NCBI GenBank assembly: GCA_019637915.1
Contig: JAHBUV010000001.1
Span: 1,024,565-1,088,564, forward strand
DNA from: Pseudobdellovibrionaceae bacterium
GTDB taxonomy: Bacteria; Bdellovibrionota; Bdellovibrionia; Bdellovibrionales; Bdellovibrionaceae
Reading direction: 5' to 3'
Length of the DNA stretch: 64,000 nucleotides
Part shown: positions 19,370-28,136 of the stretch, piece by piece
Layout: each line of letters starts with the position of its first letter
Position numbering within the stretch: the stretch's first letter is position 1
The notes under the pieces: generated by a model
What the model was told of the DNA's origin: nothing
The model's input: only the letters and a program-made list of their open reading frames with translations
The model's database searches: none
Position numbers and translations under genes: made by a program

Positions 19370-20281
19370 GTGAACCCGGCTCAATTGAAAGACCAAGATC
19401 TGCTCAGCACCCTGCGGGAACTCGCCCATGACGAGAGGAACTCCTGCCTGCGCCTGATCCAGCATTTGCGCGAGATGGACGCGCGCAAACTGTATCTGCG
19501 CATCGGCTACCCGAGTCTCTTCGAGTACGTCATGAAAGAGCTTCGCCTGTCGGCAGGCGCGGCTTACCGGCGCATCCAGGCCATGCGCCTCATCACCGAT
19601 GTGCCAGAACTCGAGGAAAAGGTGGCGAGCGGCGAGTTGCAACTCGTCTCCGCCGCCCAACTCCAGGGTTTTTTCCAGTCGGAGAAGAAGCGCAACCGCT
19701 CTTACTCCCTCGACGACAAGCTGGAACTGGTGGAGCAGCTCAAAGGCTGCTCGGTCCCGGAGGCCGAGAAGGAGCTGGTGAAAATCAACCCCCAGTTCCA
19801 AAGGCAGGAGCGCCCGCGGCCCCTGCCGGACTCGCGCTACGAATTGACTTTATTATTGACGGAGGAACTCCGCTATCAGCTGGATGAACTCCGACATCTG
19901 CTGTCCCATCGCAATCCGAACATGAATTACGTGCAACTGGTGGAGTTCCTGGCCGATCTGGCCCTGAAAAAGTACTCCCCCAACCGCCAGCGGCATCGCC
20001 CGCGACCCATCGCCCCTCCCGGAGCAGAGATGAAATTCATGTCACGGATGATCCCGGCCGCGCTGCGCACGGAGGTGTGGCTTCGCGATGGTGGCAGCTG
20101 TTCTTACACCCATCCCGAGACCGGGCGGCGCTGCGGATCCAAGCATCTGCTGCAGGTGGATCACATCCACCCCCTGCGCCTGGGAGGAAAAACCGAATCC
20201 AAAAACCTGCGCCTGCTGTGTTCAGCCCACAATCTCTGGCGCAGTGAACTCACCTTTCAACCCACCACCCATGCTCATTGA
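19370..20281 (+). CDS. HNH endonuclease-motif protein
   Basis: A 303-residue protein with a helical N-terminal region (HLREMDARKLYLRIGYPSLF, typical of the HNH proteins that carry a DUF222-like or helical preface) and a C-terminal HNH nuclease motif: CSYTHPETGRRC, LLQVDHIHPLRLGGKT, NLRLLCSAHN. The start is GTG 19370, with GAGGAGG eight bases upstream. No toxin partner, recombinase or intron is beside it. The preceding 288 bases are AT-richer than the surroundings and contain no gene I can support. The role could be in DNA degradation, repair or an element remnant. Confidence 0.82.
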   Translation: MNPAQLKDQDLLSTLRELAHDERNSCLRLIQHLREMDARKLYLRIGYPSLFEYVMKELRLSAGAAYRRIQAMRLITDVPELEEKVASGELQLVSAAQLQGFFQSEKKRNRSYSLDDKLELVEQLKGCSVPEAEKELVKINPQFQRQERPRPLPDSRYELTLLLTEELRYQLDELRHLLSHRNPNMNYVQLVEFLADLALKKYSPNRQRHRPRPIAPPGAEMKFMSRMIPAALRTEVWLRDGGSCSYTHPETGRRCGSKHLLQVDHIHPLRLGGKTESKNLRLLCSAHNLWRSELTFQPTTHAH

Positions 20282-20295
20282 GTCCCCGCAGGCTG

Positions 20296-20333
20296 AAGGC
20301 CCGTCGTTCTTTCCCCCAGGAGCGGCGGGCCTT
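20296..20333. terminator. Inverted repeat between the convergent HNH and gpmA genes
   Basis: An 8-bp perfect stem (AAGGCCCG at 20296-20303 with CGGGCCTT at 20326-20333) with a 22-base loop sits between two convergent stops. On the + strand it is followed by a T/C-rich tail. It probably works as a terminator for one or both genes; the long loop lowers confidence. Confidence 0.5.
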
Positions 20334-20353
20334 ATCTTTCTTCCGAAGGCCCT

Positions 20354-21100
20354 TCAGCGGGCCTTGCCTTGGTTGGCCACGGCTTCCATGGCGGCCTTGA
20401 CCTCTTCGGGGTCGCCGATGAATTCCCGGCGGATCACCTTCAGATCTTGGTCGAGCTCGTAGCACAGCGGGATGCCGGTCGGCATATTCACCTCCATGAT
20501 CTCGGCCGGGGTCATGGACTCCAGATGCTGCATCAAAGCCCGCAGCGAATTGCCGTGGGCGACGATCAGGACCTTCTCCCCCCCGCGAACGCGCGGGGCG
20601 ATCTTGTCCGTCCATAAAGGCAGGAAACGGGCCACGGTGTCCTTCAAAGACTCCGCATTCGGCAGGTCCTTCGGGTTCACGTGCCGGTACCGGGGATCCT
20701 GCCGGGGGTGACGAGGATCCGTCAGCTCCATCGGCGGGGGGGGCGTGTCATAACTGCGGCGCCAGATTTTGACCTGCTCTTCACCGTGCTTGGCGGCGGT
20801 TTCCGCCTTGTTCAAGCCCTGCAAGCCGCCGTAGTGACGCTCGTTCAAACGCCATTCTTTGTGCACGGGTAGCCACACTTGGTCGATCTCCGTCAGCACA
20901 TAATCCAGGGTGTGGATGGCGCGTTTCAGGACGCTCGTGTAGGCGACATCGAAAGAAAAGCCTCTTTGTTTCAGGGCCTTTCCGCCTTTTTGAGCTTCAG
21001 CTCGACCTTTTTCGGACAGCTCCACGTCCTCCCAGCCGGTGAAACGATTTTCCTTGTTCCAGGCGCTCTCGCCGTGACGGATGACGACCAATTTGTGCAT
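20354..21100 (-). CDS. gpmA: 2,3-bisphosphoglycerate-dependent phosphoglycerate mutase
   Basis: Interconverts 3- and 2-phosphoglycerate in glycolysis and gluconeogenesis. The 248-residue protein begins [15 protein letters not shown], with the phospho-accepting His, then [45 protein letters not shown] and [12 protein letters not shown]. Length and motifs fit the cofactor-dependent family. Its own ribosome-binding site is unclear (a G-rich stretch), while a much stronger site lies 100 bases upstream in front of a small overlapping frame. It is divergent from sucA. Confidence 0.96.
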   Translation of the reverse strand: MHKLVVIRHGESAWNKENRFTGWEDVELSEKGRAEAQKGGKALKQRGFSFDVAYTSVLKRAIHTLDYVLTEIDQVWLPVHKEWRLNERHYGGLQGLNKAETAAKHGEEQVKIWRRSYDTPPPPMELTDPRHPRQDPRYRHVNPKDLPNAESLKDTVARFLPLWTDKIAPRVRGGEKVLIVAHGNSLRALMQHLESMTPAEIMEVNMPTGIPLCYELDQDLKVIRREFIGDPEEVKAAMEAVANQGKAR

Positions 21101-21200
21101 TCACACACCCCCAGAAAGTCCGGGCAGAAAATTCCCCCCTCCGACCGGTGTCGGTGTCGGGCACTTCCAGCTCCTCGATGATTGATTTTGGGCGTAACAT
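20997..21200 (-). other. Small upstream frame overlapping the gpmA start
   Basis: A 67-codon frame begins at ATG 21200, preceded by AAGGAGG at ideal spacing (seven bases), and runs out of frame into gpmA, stopping inside it. The first part reads MLRPKSIIEELEVPDT, then becomes basic and low in structure. It may be a leader that couples ribosomes to gpmA, the stub of a lost gene, or chance. The Shine-Dalgarno match is stronger than that of gpmA itself. Confidence 0.3.
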
Positions 21201-21318
21201 GAAAGCGCCTCCTTGTCTTTGGTTTCACCGCGTTTTGCGGCGCATGAGACCGTGACGAACACTGCGGTTTTTGAAAAATTGCGGGGGCTTCAGGAACCTG
21301 AGGAAAGGACCAACCACC

Positions 21319-24048
21319 ATGAGTTCCCATTTCGCCAACGTCGGCAATCTCGAGTACATCGAACAGCTTTACCAGCAGTACAAAACGAATCCCGACAGCG
21401 TCAGTGTTGATTGGCAGCGCTTCTTCGAGGGCATGGAGTTCGGCTCCAGCGCCGGCGTCGGTGGTTTGTCGGAAAAAGAACTCGACGTTTATCACCTGAT
21501 CACGGCCTACCGCAATTACGGCCACTTCGAAGCGGACCTTGATCCGCTCACCAACACGACGGCCCCGAGCGAGCAGCTCTCCCTGTCGCGCTTCAAGCTC
21601 ACCGACAAGGACCTCGACGCCAAATTCCAGATCGGCAAGATCCTCGGCCTGCCGAACGCCACCTTGCGCGACATCATCGCCCGCCTGCGCTCGGTTTATT
21701 GCGGCACCTTGAGCGTGCAGTGCGCGGAAGCCCTGCCGGAAGTGCGCAACTGGTTCATCAAGGAATTCGAAACCGAAAACCCGAAATTCAAGCTCTCTCC
21801 GGCCGAGAAAAAAGACGCTTTCGTCTCCATCACCCGCGCCGAGTCCCTGGAGAAGTTCGTGCACATGCGCTACGTCGGCACGAAGCGCTTCTCCATCGAG
21901 GGCGCCGACGCCCTCCTGCCGATGATGGAAACCATCGTCACCCAAGGCACCGCGCAGGGCGCGCAGGAGATCATCGTCGGCATGGCCCACCGCGGACGGG
22001 TCAACATGCTCGCCAACTTCATGGGCAAGAACCTCGAGTACATCTTCGGCGACTTCAACGGTCCCCTGGAAGTGGCCGAGCCCCTTGAAGACTACGACGG
22101 CGACGTCAAATACCATCTGGGCTACGAGTCCACCAAAGAAACGCCGAGCGGCCCCTGCCTCGTGCGCCTGGCCTACAACCCCTCGCACCTGGAGGCCGTG
22201 AACCCCGTCGTGCTCGGCATGGTGCGGGCCTCGCAGCGCCGCCGCAAGGACACCAAAGAGCGCAAGACCGTGATCCCGGTCCTCCTGCACGGCGACGGCG
22301 CTTTCGCCGGCCAAGGCGTCGTCATGGAGACTTTCCAGATGGCGCAGGTGAAGGGCTACACCGTGGGCGGCACCGTCCACATCGTCATCGACAACCAGGT
22401 GGCCTTCACCACCAGTCCCGAGAACGACCGCTCTTCGCACTACGCCTCGGACGTCGCCAAGGTCCTGGCCACGCCGGTCCTGCATGTCAACGGCGACGAC
22501 GCCGACGCCTGCGTGCGCGCCACGCGGATCGCCGTGAAGTTCCGTCAGGAATGGAAGCGCGACATCGTCGTCAACATGATCTGCTACCGCCGCTTCGGCC
22601 ACAACGAGGGCGATGAACCCGCCTTCACGCAGCCGTTGATGTACGACATCATCCGCAAGCACCCGACCCTGCGCGAGATCTACGGCAAACAGCTGATCCG
22701 CGAAGGCGTCATCGATTCGAAGTTCTACGACGACTTCTACAACGAGAAGATCGACAACCTGCAAAAGGTCTACGACGAGACCAAAAAAGCCCCGCCGAAA
22801 GTGAAGCCCTTCAAGTTCGAGGGCTTCTGGAAAGGCCTGCGCAAAGGCAACTCCGCCGACCTGGAAAAACCGGTGGACACCAGGGTCCCGGCCAAAGTCC
22901 TGGCGGAACTCGGTGACATCATCGGCTCCGTGCCGGCCGGTTTCACCCCCCACCCGAAACTGGTGGGCCTGCTCGAGGCCCGCAAGAAAATGGGCCGCGG
23001 CGAACAACCCATCGACTGGGGCATGGGCGAGCTGCTCGCTTACGGCTCCTTGCTGAACGAAGGCTCCAGCGTGCGCCTGAGCGGTCAGGACTGCGTGCGC
23101 GGCACCTTCACGCACCGCCATGCGGGGCTTTACGACGCCAAGACCGGCGAGATGTACGCCGCCCTCGACACCATCAACGGCGACAAGGTCGAGTTCTGCG
23201 TTTACGACTCGATCCTGTCGGAGTACGGCGTGCTCGGCTTCGAGTACGGCAACGCCACCTGCGACCCCACCTTCCTCACCCTGTGGGAAGCCCAGTTCGG
23301 CGACTTCTGCAACGGCGCCCAGATCATGATCGACCAGTTCCTCTGCGCCGGCGAGGCGAAGTGGATGCAGATGACGGGTCTCGTGCTGCTCCTCCCCCAC
23401 GGTTACGAGGGCCAGGGCCCCGAGCACTCCAGCGCCCGGCTTGAACGTTGGTTGCAGCTCTGCGCCCAGGCCAACATGCAGGTCGTGAACATGACGACCC
23501 CGGCGCAGATCTTCCATGCCCTGCGCCGTCAGATGAAGCGCGACTTCCGCAAGCCCCTGATCGTCATGTCGCCGAAGTCCCTGCTGCGCCACCCGAAAGC
23601 GGTCTCGAGCATCGCGGACCTGTCGAACGGCGGCTTCCAGGAGGTCATCGACGACGCCACGGTGAAGGACCCGAAAAAGGTCGACACCGTCGTCTTCCAC
23701 TCCGGCAAGCTCCATTACGAACTGCTCGAGGAAAAAGAGAAGAGCGGCAAGCAGAACATCGCCCTGGTGCGGGTCGAGCAGCTCTACCCCTTCCCCCATT
23801 GGAAGATTTCGGAAATTCTCAAAACCTACCCGAAGGCGAAGAATCTGGTGTGGGCGCAGGAGGAGCCGAAAAACATGGGGGCCTGGCAGCACATCTATTT
23901 CAAGTTCCTGGGTCTCTTCCAGAAAGAGGGCATCAAGCTGAACCTGGAATACGTCGGCCGGCCCGAGCGTTCGTCCCCGGCGGCGGGTTCCATCTACCGC
24001 CACAAGGTCGAGCAAAACGAAATCATTCAAAAAGTCATGAGTTACTGA
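21319..24048 (+). CDS. sucA: 2-oxoglutarate dehydrogenase E1 component
   Basis: Thiamine-diphosphate-dependent decarboxylase of the TCA cycle, first step of the OGDH complex. The 909-residue protein starts with the E2-contacting peptide EYIEQLYQQYKTNPDSVSVDWQ in outline, followed by VGMAHRGRVN, HLGYESTKETPSG, NPSHLEAVNPVV, the ThDP/metal segment GDGAFAGQGVV and VIDNQVAFTTSP, and CYRRFGHNEGDEP. The start at 21319 follows AGGAAAGGA. It heads a three-gene operon with sucB (29 bp) and lpdA (18 bp), giving a complete complex. succinyl-CoA synthetase genes are not adjacent. Confidence 0.97.
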   Translation: MSSHFANVGNLEYIEQLYQQYKTNPDSVSVDWQRFFEGMEFGSSAGVGGLSEKELDVYHLITAYRNYGHFEADLDPLTNTTAPSEQLSLSRFKLTDKDLDAKFQIGKILGLPNATLRDIIARLRSVYCGTLSVQCAEALPEVRNWFIKEFETENPKFKLSPAEKKDAFVSITRAESLEKFVHMRYVGTKRFSIEGADALLPMMETIVTQGTAQGAQEIIVGMAHRGRVNMLANFMGKNLEYIFGDFNGPLEVAEPLEDYDGDVKYHLGYESTKETPSGPCLVRLAYNPSHLEAVNPVVLGMVRASQRRRKDTKERKTVIPVLLHGDGAFAGQGVVMETFQMAQVKGYTVGGTVHIVIDNQVAFTTSPENDRSSHYASDVAKVLATPVLHVNGDDADACVRATRIAVKFRQEWKRDIVVNMICYRRFGHNEGDEPAFTQPLMYDIIRKHPTLREIYGKQLIREGVIDSKFYDDFYNEKIDNLQKVYDETKKAPPKVKPFKFEGFWKGLRKGNSADLEKPVDTRVPAKVLAELGDIIGSVPAGFTPHPKLVGLLEARKKMGRGEQPIDWGMGELLAYGSLLNEGSSVRLSGQDCVRGTFTHRHAGLYDAKTGEMYAALDTINGDKVEFCVYDSILSEYGVLGFEYGNATCDPTFLTLWEAQFGDFCNGAQIMIDQFLCAGEAKWMQMTGLVLLLPHGYEGQGPEHSSARLERWLQLCAQANMQVVNMTTPAQIFHALRRQMKRDFRKPLIVMSPKSLLRHPKAVSSIADLSNGGFQEVIDDATVKDPKKVDTVVFHSGKLHYELLEEKEKSGKQNIALVRVEQLYPFPHWKISEILKTYPKAKNLVWAQEEPKNMGAWQHIYFKFLGLFQKEGIKLNLEYVGRPERSSPAAGSIYRHKVEQNEIIQKVMSY

Positions 24049-24077
24049 TTTTGCACACGCACTGAAAGGACCACGAA

Positions 24078-25388
24078 ATGAAACTCGAAGTGAAAGTCCC
24101 CGCCGTCGGGGAATCCATCACGGAAGCGACGATCGGCAGCTGGGAGAAAAAATCCGGCGACTTCGTCAAACGCAATGACGTCCTTTTGCTCCTGGAAACC
24201 GACAAAGCCAGCGTTGAAGTCGTCGCCGAACAGGACGGCGTGCTGACCACCCAGGCGGAAGCCGGTCAGACCGTGCAGATCGGCTCCACCATCGGCACCA
24301 TCGACACCGACGCCAAAGCCGCGGCGGGCGCCCCTGCCGGCGGCGGTGACACCAAAACCAAAGCGGGTTCCGATCCCGGCCCCGCCATCGCGAAAAAAGA
24401 CGAATCCAAACAACCGGCCGGCGCCGAATCGGGCCGCGCCCCTCAAAGCGGCGAAGCCGCCCAGCACCTCTCCCCGGCCGTGCAGCGCCTGGTGACCGAG
24501 ACGGGCGCCGATCCCGCGAAGATCGCCGGCACCGGCAAGGATGGCCGTCTCACCAAGGGTGACGTGCTGGCCGCCAACGCCGGCGGCGGCTCGCTGCAGA
24601 CCACGACCCCCGCGAAGGAAAAACCCGCGTCGGCGAAACCCGCCGCCGAACCGATGTTCCCGGGCGGAAGCGCCCGCGCCAGCAAACAGGGCGAGAAAAA
24701 ACTCGTGCCCATGACGACGATCCGCAAGCGCATCGCCGAGCGCCTGGTCGAAGCCAAGAACACCACGGCCATGCTGACGACCTTCAACGAGATCGACATG
24801 AGCCGGGTCATGGACCTGCGCAACAAGTACAAGGACAAATTCAAAGAGAAGAACGGCATCAACCTCGGCTTCATGGGCTTCTTCGTGAAGGCCGCCGTCG
24901 AGGCGCTGAAAGCCTTCCCGGCCGTCAACGCCTACATCGCCGGCACCGACGTCGAGTACCACAACTACTTCAACCTCGGCATCGCCGTCAGCACGGACCG
25001 CGGCCTCATGGTCCCGGTCATCCGCGACGTCGATCAGATGTCCATCGCCGAGATCGAGATGGCCATCCGCGATTACGCGGCGAAGGCCCGCGACGGCAAG
25101 ATCGGCGTCGATGACCTGCAAGGCGGCACCTTCACCATCACCAACGGCGGCGTGTTCGGCTCGCTGATGTCGACGCCCATCCTGAACTCCCCGCAATCGG
25201 CCATCCTGGGCATGCACAAGATCCAGGAACGCCCGATCGCCGTGGACGGCCAGGTCGTCGTGCGCCCGATGATGTACGTGGCCCTGTCCTACGACCACCG
25301 CATCATCGACGGCAAAGAGTCGGTGAGCTTCCTCGTGAAAATCAAGGAAGGCGTCGAGGATCCCGAACGTCTGTTGCTGGAAATCTAA
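24078..25388 (+). CDS. sucB: Dihydrolipoyllysine succinyltransferase, E2 of 2-oxoglutarate dehydrogenase
   Basis: Core acyltransferase that moves the succinyl group from lipoyl-Lys to CoA. The single N-terminal lipoyl domain has the lipoylation motif ETDKASVEV (K43). A flexible Ala/Gly/Pro/Lys linker leads to the E1/E3-binding domain ([18 protein letters not shown] ... GRLTKGDVL, about 133-172). The C-terminal catalytic domain has the active-site signature [11 protein letters not shown]. Its 436 residues fit SucB, and position directly after sucA supports succinyl rather than acetyl specificity. AAAGGA precedes the start. Confidence 0.96.
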   Translation: MKLEVKVPAVGESITEATIGSWEKKSGDFVKRNDVLLLLETDKASVEVVAEQDGVLTTQAEAGQTVQIGSTIGTIDTDAKAAAGAPAGGGDTKTKAGSDPGPAIAKKDESKQPAGAESGRAPQSGEAAQHLSPAVQRLVTETGADPAKIAGTGKDGRLTKGDVLAANAGGGSLQTTTPAKEKPASAKPAAEPMFPGGSARASKQGEKKLVPMTTIRKRIAERLVEAKNTTAMLTTFNEIDMSRVMDLRNKYKDKFKEKNGINLGFMGFFVKAAVEALKAFPAVNAYIAGTDVEYHNYFNLGIAVSTDRGLMVPVIRDVDQMSIAEIEMAIRDYAAKARDGKIGVDDLQGGTFTITNGGVFGSLMSTPILNSPQSAILGMHKIQERPIAVDGQVVVRPMMYVALSYDHRIIDGKESVSFLVKIKEGVEDPERLLLEI

Positions 25389-25406
25389 AAGGAAGACGGA
25401 GACTTT

Positions 25407-26816
25407 GTGAGCGAGACGCAATTTGATCTGATCGTGATTGGTTCCGGCCCCGGCGGTTACGTCGGCGCCATCCGCGCCGCCCAGCTGGGGATGAAAACCG
25501 CCATCGTGGAAAAAGACAAAACCTTCGGCGGCACCTGCCTGAACGTGGGTTGCATCCCCTCGAAGGCCCTGCTGGAATCCTCGGAGCACTACGCCCGCGT
25601 CCAGCACGACCTCGAGGCCCACGGCGTGAAGGTCGGCAAGGTCGAGCTCGATCTGAAAACCCTGCTCGCCCGCAAGGACAAGGTCGTCCAGCAGAACACG
25701 CAAGGCATCAGCTTCCTGTTCAAGAAAAACAAGATCACGCCCTACACCGGCTACGGGAAAATCCTCGGCGCCGGCCGCGTCGAAGTGACGAAGGACGACG
25801 GCTCGAAAGAAGTCCTCTCCACGAAGAACATCATGATCGCCACGGGCTCCGTGCCCAGCGAGCTGCCCTTCCTGAAATTCGACGAGAAGAAAATCGTCTC
25901 GTCGACGGGGGCCCTCGCGCTGTCGGCCGTGCCGAAAACCATGATCGTCGTCGGCGGGGGCGTCATCGGCCTCGAGCTCGGCTCCGTCTGGGCCCGCCTG
26001 GGTTCGGAAGTCACCGTCGTGGAGTACACCGACCGCCTGGGCGGCACCATGGACGTCGACTGCATGAACGTGCTGAAAAAGGTCATGGAAAAAGAGGGCG
26101 TGAAGTTCCTCCTGTCCACCAAGGTCTACGCCTCGCGCGGCGAGGGCAAAAACGTCGAGATCGACTATGAATCCGTGAAGGACGGGAGCAAAGGCACGCT
26201 GAAAGCCGATGTCGTCCTCGTCTCCACGGGTCGTCGTCCCTTCTCCGCCGGCCTCGGCTGCGAGGAGATCGGCGTGAAGAAAGACGCCCAGGGCCGCATC
26301 GAGATCGACGGCCATTTCCAGACCTCGGTCCCCGGCATCTACGCCATCGGCGACGTGGTGCGCGGCCCGATGCTCGCCCACAAAGCCGAGGAAGAAGGCG
26401 TCGCCTGCGCCGAGCTGCTGGCGGGCAAAGCCGGCCACGTCAATTACGACACCGTTCCCAGCGTCATCTACACCCATCCGGAGATCGCCTCCGTGGGCCT
26501 GACCGAGGAACAGGCCAAGGCCAAGGGCTTCGAGGTCGCCGTCGGCAAATTCCCGTTCCTCGCCAACGGCCGCGCCCGCGCCATCGGTTTCACGGAAGGC
26601 TTCGCCAAGATCGTCGCCGACGCCAAGACCGACCGCATCCTGGGCGCCCACATCGTGGGTCCTTACGCCTCGGAAATCCTCGGTGAAGTGACGGTGGCCA
26701 TGGAATTCGGCGGCTCCAGCGAAGACCTGGCCCGCAGCTTCCACGCCCATCCGACTTTGTCCGAAGTCATCCGCGAAGCCGCCCTGGCCGTCGACAAACG
26801 CGCCCGCCAGGCTTAA
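25407..26816 (+). CDS. lpdA: Dihydrolipoyl dehydrogenase (E3)
   Basis: FAD flavoprotein that reoxidises the dihydrolipoyl group of E2 with NAD+. The 469-residue protein shows the FAD-binding GSGPGGYVGAIRAAQLG, the redox disulfide GGTCLNVGCIPSK (C44 and C49), the NAD-binding VGGGVIGLELGSVWARLG, the YAIGDVVRGPMLAHKAEEEG segment and the C-terminal HAHPTLSE His. It starts with GTG, preceded by GGAAGACGGAG. It closes the sucA-sucB-lpdA operon, which ends in a strong terminator 29 bases later. It may also serve other lipoyl complexes. Confidence 0.97.
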   Translation: MSETQFDLIVIGSGPGGYVGAIRAAQLGMKTAIVEKDKTFGGTCLNVGCIPSKALLESSEHYARVQHDLEAHGVKVGKVELDLKTLLARKDKVVQQNTQGISFLFKKNKITPYTGYGKILGAGRVEVTKDDGSKEVLSTKNIMIATGSVPSELPFLKFDEKKIVSSTGALALSAVPKTMIVVGGGVIGLELGSVWARLGSEVTVVEYTDRLGGTMDVDCMNVLKKVMEKEGVKFLLSTKVYASRGEGKNVEIDYESVKDGSKGTLKADVVLVSTGRRPFSAGLGCEEIGVKKDAQGRIEIDGHFQTSVPGIYAIGDVVRGPMLAHKAEEEGVACAELLAGKAGHVNYDTVPSVIYTHPEIASVGLTEEQAKAKGFEVAVGKFPFLANGRARAIGFTEGFAKIVADAKTDRILGAHIVGPYASEILGEVTVAMEFGGSSEDLARSFHAHPTLSEVIREAALAVDKRARQA

Positions 26817-26844
26817 GGCACATTTTCCTTTCCCCGCCTTTCCG

Positions 26845-26874
26845 AGCCTCTCCCTTCACGGGAGGGGCTTTTTT
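26845..26874 (+). terminator. Rho-independent terminator of sucA-sucB-lpdA
   Basis: A 10-bp stem with one G-U pair (AGCCTCTCCC at 26845-26854, GGGAGGGGCT at 26860-26869) and a 5-base loop is followed directly by six T residues. This is a textbook intrinsic terminator, 28 bases after the lpdA stop. Confidence 0.9.
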
Positions 26875-27062
26875 CTTCAGGCGTTTCGCGCGGGACCGCG
26901 GCACGGCGCCCGGCCCAAGGCTTTATGTTACATGCCGTTTGTTCGGTCCGTCCTTTTTGTCCCCGCGCTCTTTTCTTCAAACGTCCGGACGCGATCAAAT
27001 CACGAATTGCCGCTGTCGGAATTTTCTTTCGACAATGGAGACCTCAACCAAGGAGGTTTTCC

Positions 27063-27788
27063 ATGTTGCGATCACTGTTTCTTTTCACGGCCCTGACGAT
27101 GACCGCGGGATTTTCGTCCGCGATGCCCAACGAGGACGAAGCGAAGTTCCTGCGCCGGGACGCCACCCCCGAGCAAACCACCGCCTACGCCAAAGAAAAA
27201 TCCATCGAGGCGACGAACGCCTTCGAGGACTTCATCCGCCTCGAGGAGGAGTCCATCCCGAACTCCATGCTCAAGAACGCCAAGTGCGTGGCCGTCATCC
27301 CGGACCTGTGGAAGGCCGGGCTCATCGTCGGCGCGCAAGCCGGCACGGGCCTCGTCTCCTGCCGCACGGACGCGGGATGGTCGCAACCGGCCTTCTTCGA
27401 CGTCGGCGGCCTGTCCATCGGCCTGCAGGCCGGCATTCAGAAAGTCGACCTCGTCATGGTCTTCACTCACCGCGATGCCGTGAAAAAACTGACGAAACCG
27501 CAGTTCACCCTGGGCGGCGAAGCTTCGGCGTCGATCGGGCCCGTCGGTCGTTACCTCGAAGCCGGCACGGACTACAAACTGGACAGCGAGGTCTACACCT
27601 ACTCCAAAGCCAAAGGCTTCTACCTGGGGCTGAACCTGCAAGGAATGAAGGTGCTCGCCAATAAAAAGATCAACGGCAACGTGCACAGCACCCGCACGGT
27701 GTCCGAGATCCTGGGCAACGCCGGGGTTTCCTCGATGAGTGAACTCGACGGGTTTGTTTCGACTTTGAACAAGTACGCGGAGAAATAA
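27063..27788 (+). CDS. SYLF (Ysc84-like) domain protein, exported
   Basis: A 241-residue protein with a signal peptide (MLRSLFLFTALTMTAGFSSA) and a SYLF/Ysc84-type lipid-binding domain. Supporting segments are IPNSMLKNAKCVAVIPDLWK, AGLIVGAQAGTGLVSCR, WSQPAFFDVGGLSIGLQAG, VDLVMVFTHRDAVKKL, FTLGGEASASIGPVGR and YSKAKGFYLGLNLQG. The family binds phosphoinositides in eukaryotes, and its bacterial role is poorly defined; a periplasmic or envelope function is inferred. A perfect AAGGAGG ribosome-binding site precedes the ATG. It is monocistronic between two terminators. Confidence 0.9.
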   Translation: MLRSLFLFTALTMTAGFSSAMPNEDEAKFLRRDATPEQTTAYAKEKSIEATNAFEDFIRLEEESIPNSMLKNAKCVAVIPDLWKAGLIVGAQAGTGLVSCRTDAGWSQPAFFDVGGLSIGLQAGIQKVDLVMVFTHRDAVKKLTKPQFTLGGEASASIGPVGRYLEAGTDYKLDSEVYTYSKAKGFYLGLNLQGMKVLANKKINGNVHSTRTVSEILGNAGVSSMSELDGFVSTLNKYAEK

Positions 27789-27839
27789 GCAATTCCTGAC
27801 GACGACGTTTCTCCAGAAACAGCTAATCAGGATGATTGC
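27789..27839. other. Nested imperfect hairpin directly after the SYLF gene
   Basis: Outer segments GCAAT/ATTGC and TCCTGA/TCAGGA pair across an inner hairpin GTTTCT-CC-AGAAAC (27807-27820). The two-base bulge and the inner stem give an extended structure ending seven bases before the terminator stem. It may protect the 3' end of the mRNA or be part of a structured RNA. Confidence 0.35.
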
Positions 27840-27845
27840 TGGCAT

Positions 27846-27877
27846 ACGGAGGGGGTTTCCTCTCCGTTTGTTTTTTT
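27846..27877 (+). terminator. Rho-independent terminator of the SYLF gene
   Basis: Stem ACGGAG (27846-27851) pairs with CTCCGT (27862-27867) around a G/T-rich loop and is followed by a T-rich tract interrupted by a single G (27867-27877). Position and T tract fit an intrinsic terminator. Confidence 0.75.
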
Positions 27878-27899
27878 GCCGCGGGAAGAGGACGGGTGC

Positions 27900-28057
27900 T
27901 CAGGGAGCGGAGCGGGGCCGGGGGGCGGCAGGCACGCCTTCTGTTTTGAAGGACACGGCCTTCCTGGCCTCTGCCGCGGGGATTCCCGTCGTGGCCGCGG
28001 AGGTCCTTCAAAACAGAAGGCGTGCCTGCCGCCCCCCGGCCCCGCTCCACTCCCTGA
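27900..28057. repeat. Long inverted repeat: 55-bp arms around a 48-base spacer
   Basis: Arms at 27900-27954 and 28003-28057 are reverse complements over 55 positions with a single mismatch, which implies recent origin or active maintenance. The arms are very GC-rich at their outer part and contain the segment GCAGGCACGCCTTCTGTTTT. The spacer has no gene. Together with the preceding terminator it fills the 348-base gap before the next gene. No transposase is adjacent. It could be a non-autonomous mobile element, an extragenic palindrome or a cruciform-forming site. Confidence 0.85.
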
Positions 28058-28136
28058 ACAACACTCTGAGAATGAGGCTTTTTTGGGGGGAATTTTGTTT
28101 CGGTGATCCAATGAATGACAGTTAACGCGATTCGAC

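Noticed and set aside
20971-24030. Very long antisense frame (over 1000 codons) opposite sucA
   Set aside because: High GC suppresses stops on the antisense strand. It lacks motifs and a ribosome-binding site, while sucA is unambiguous. Similar antisense frames opposite sucB-lpdA, acnA, slt and hutU were rejected for the same reason.
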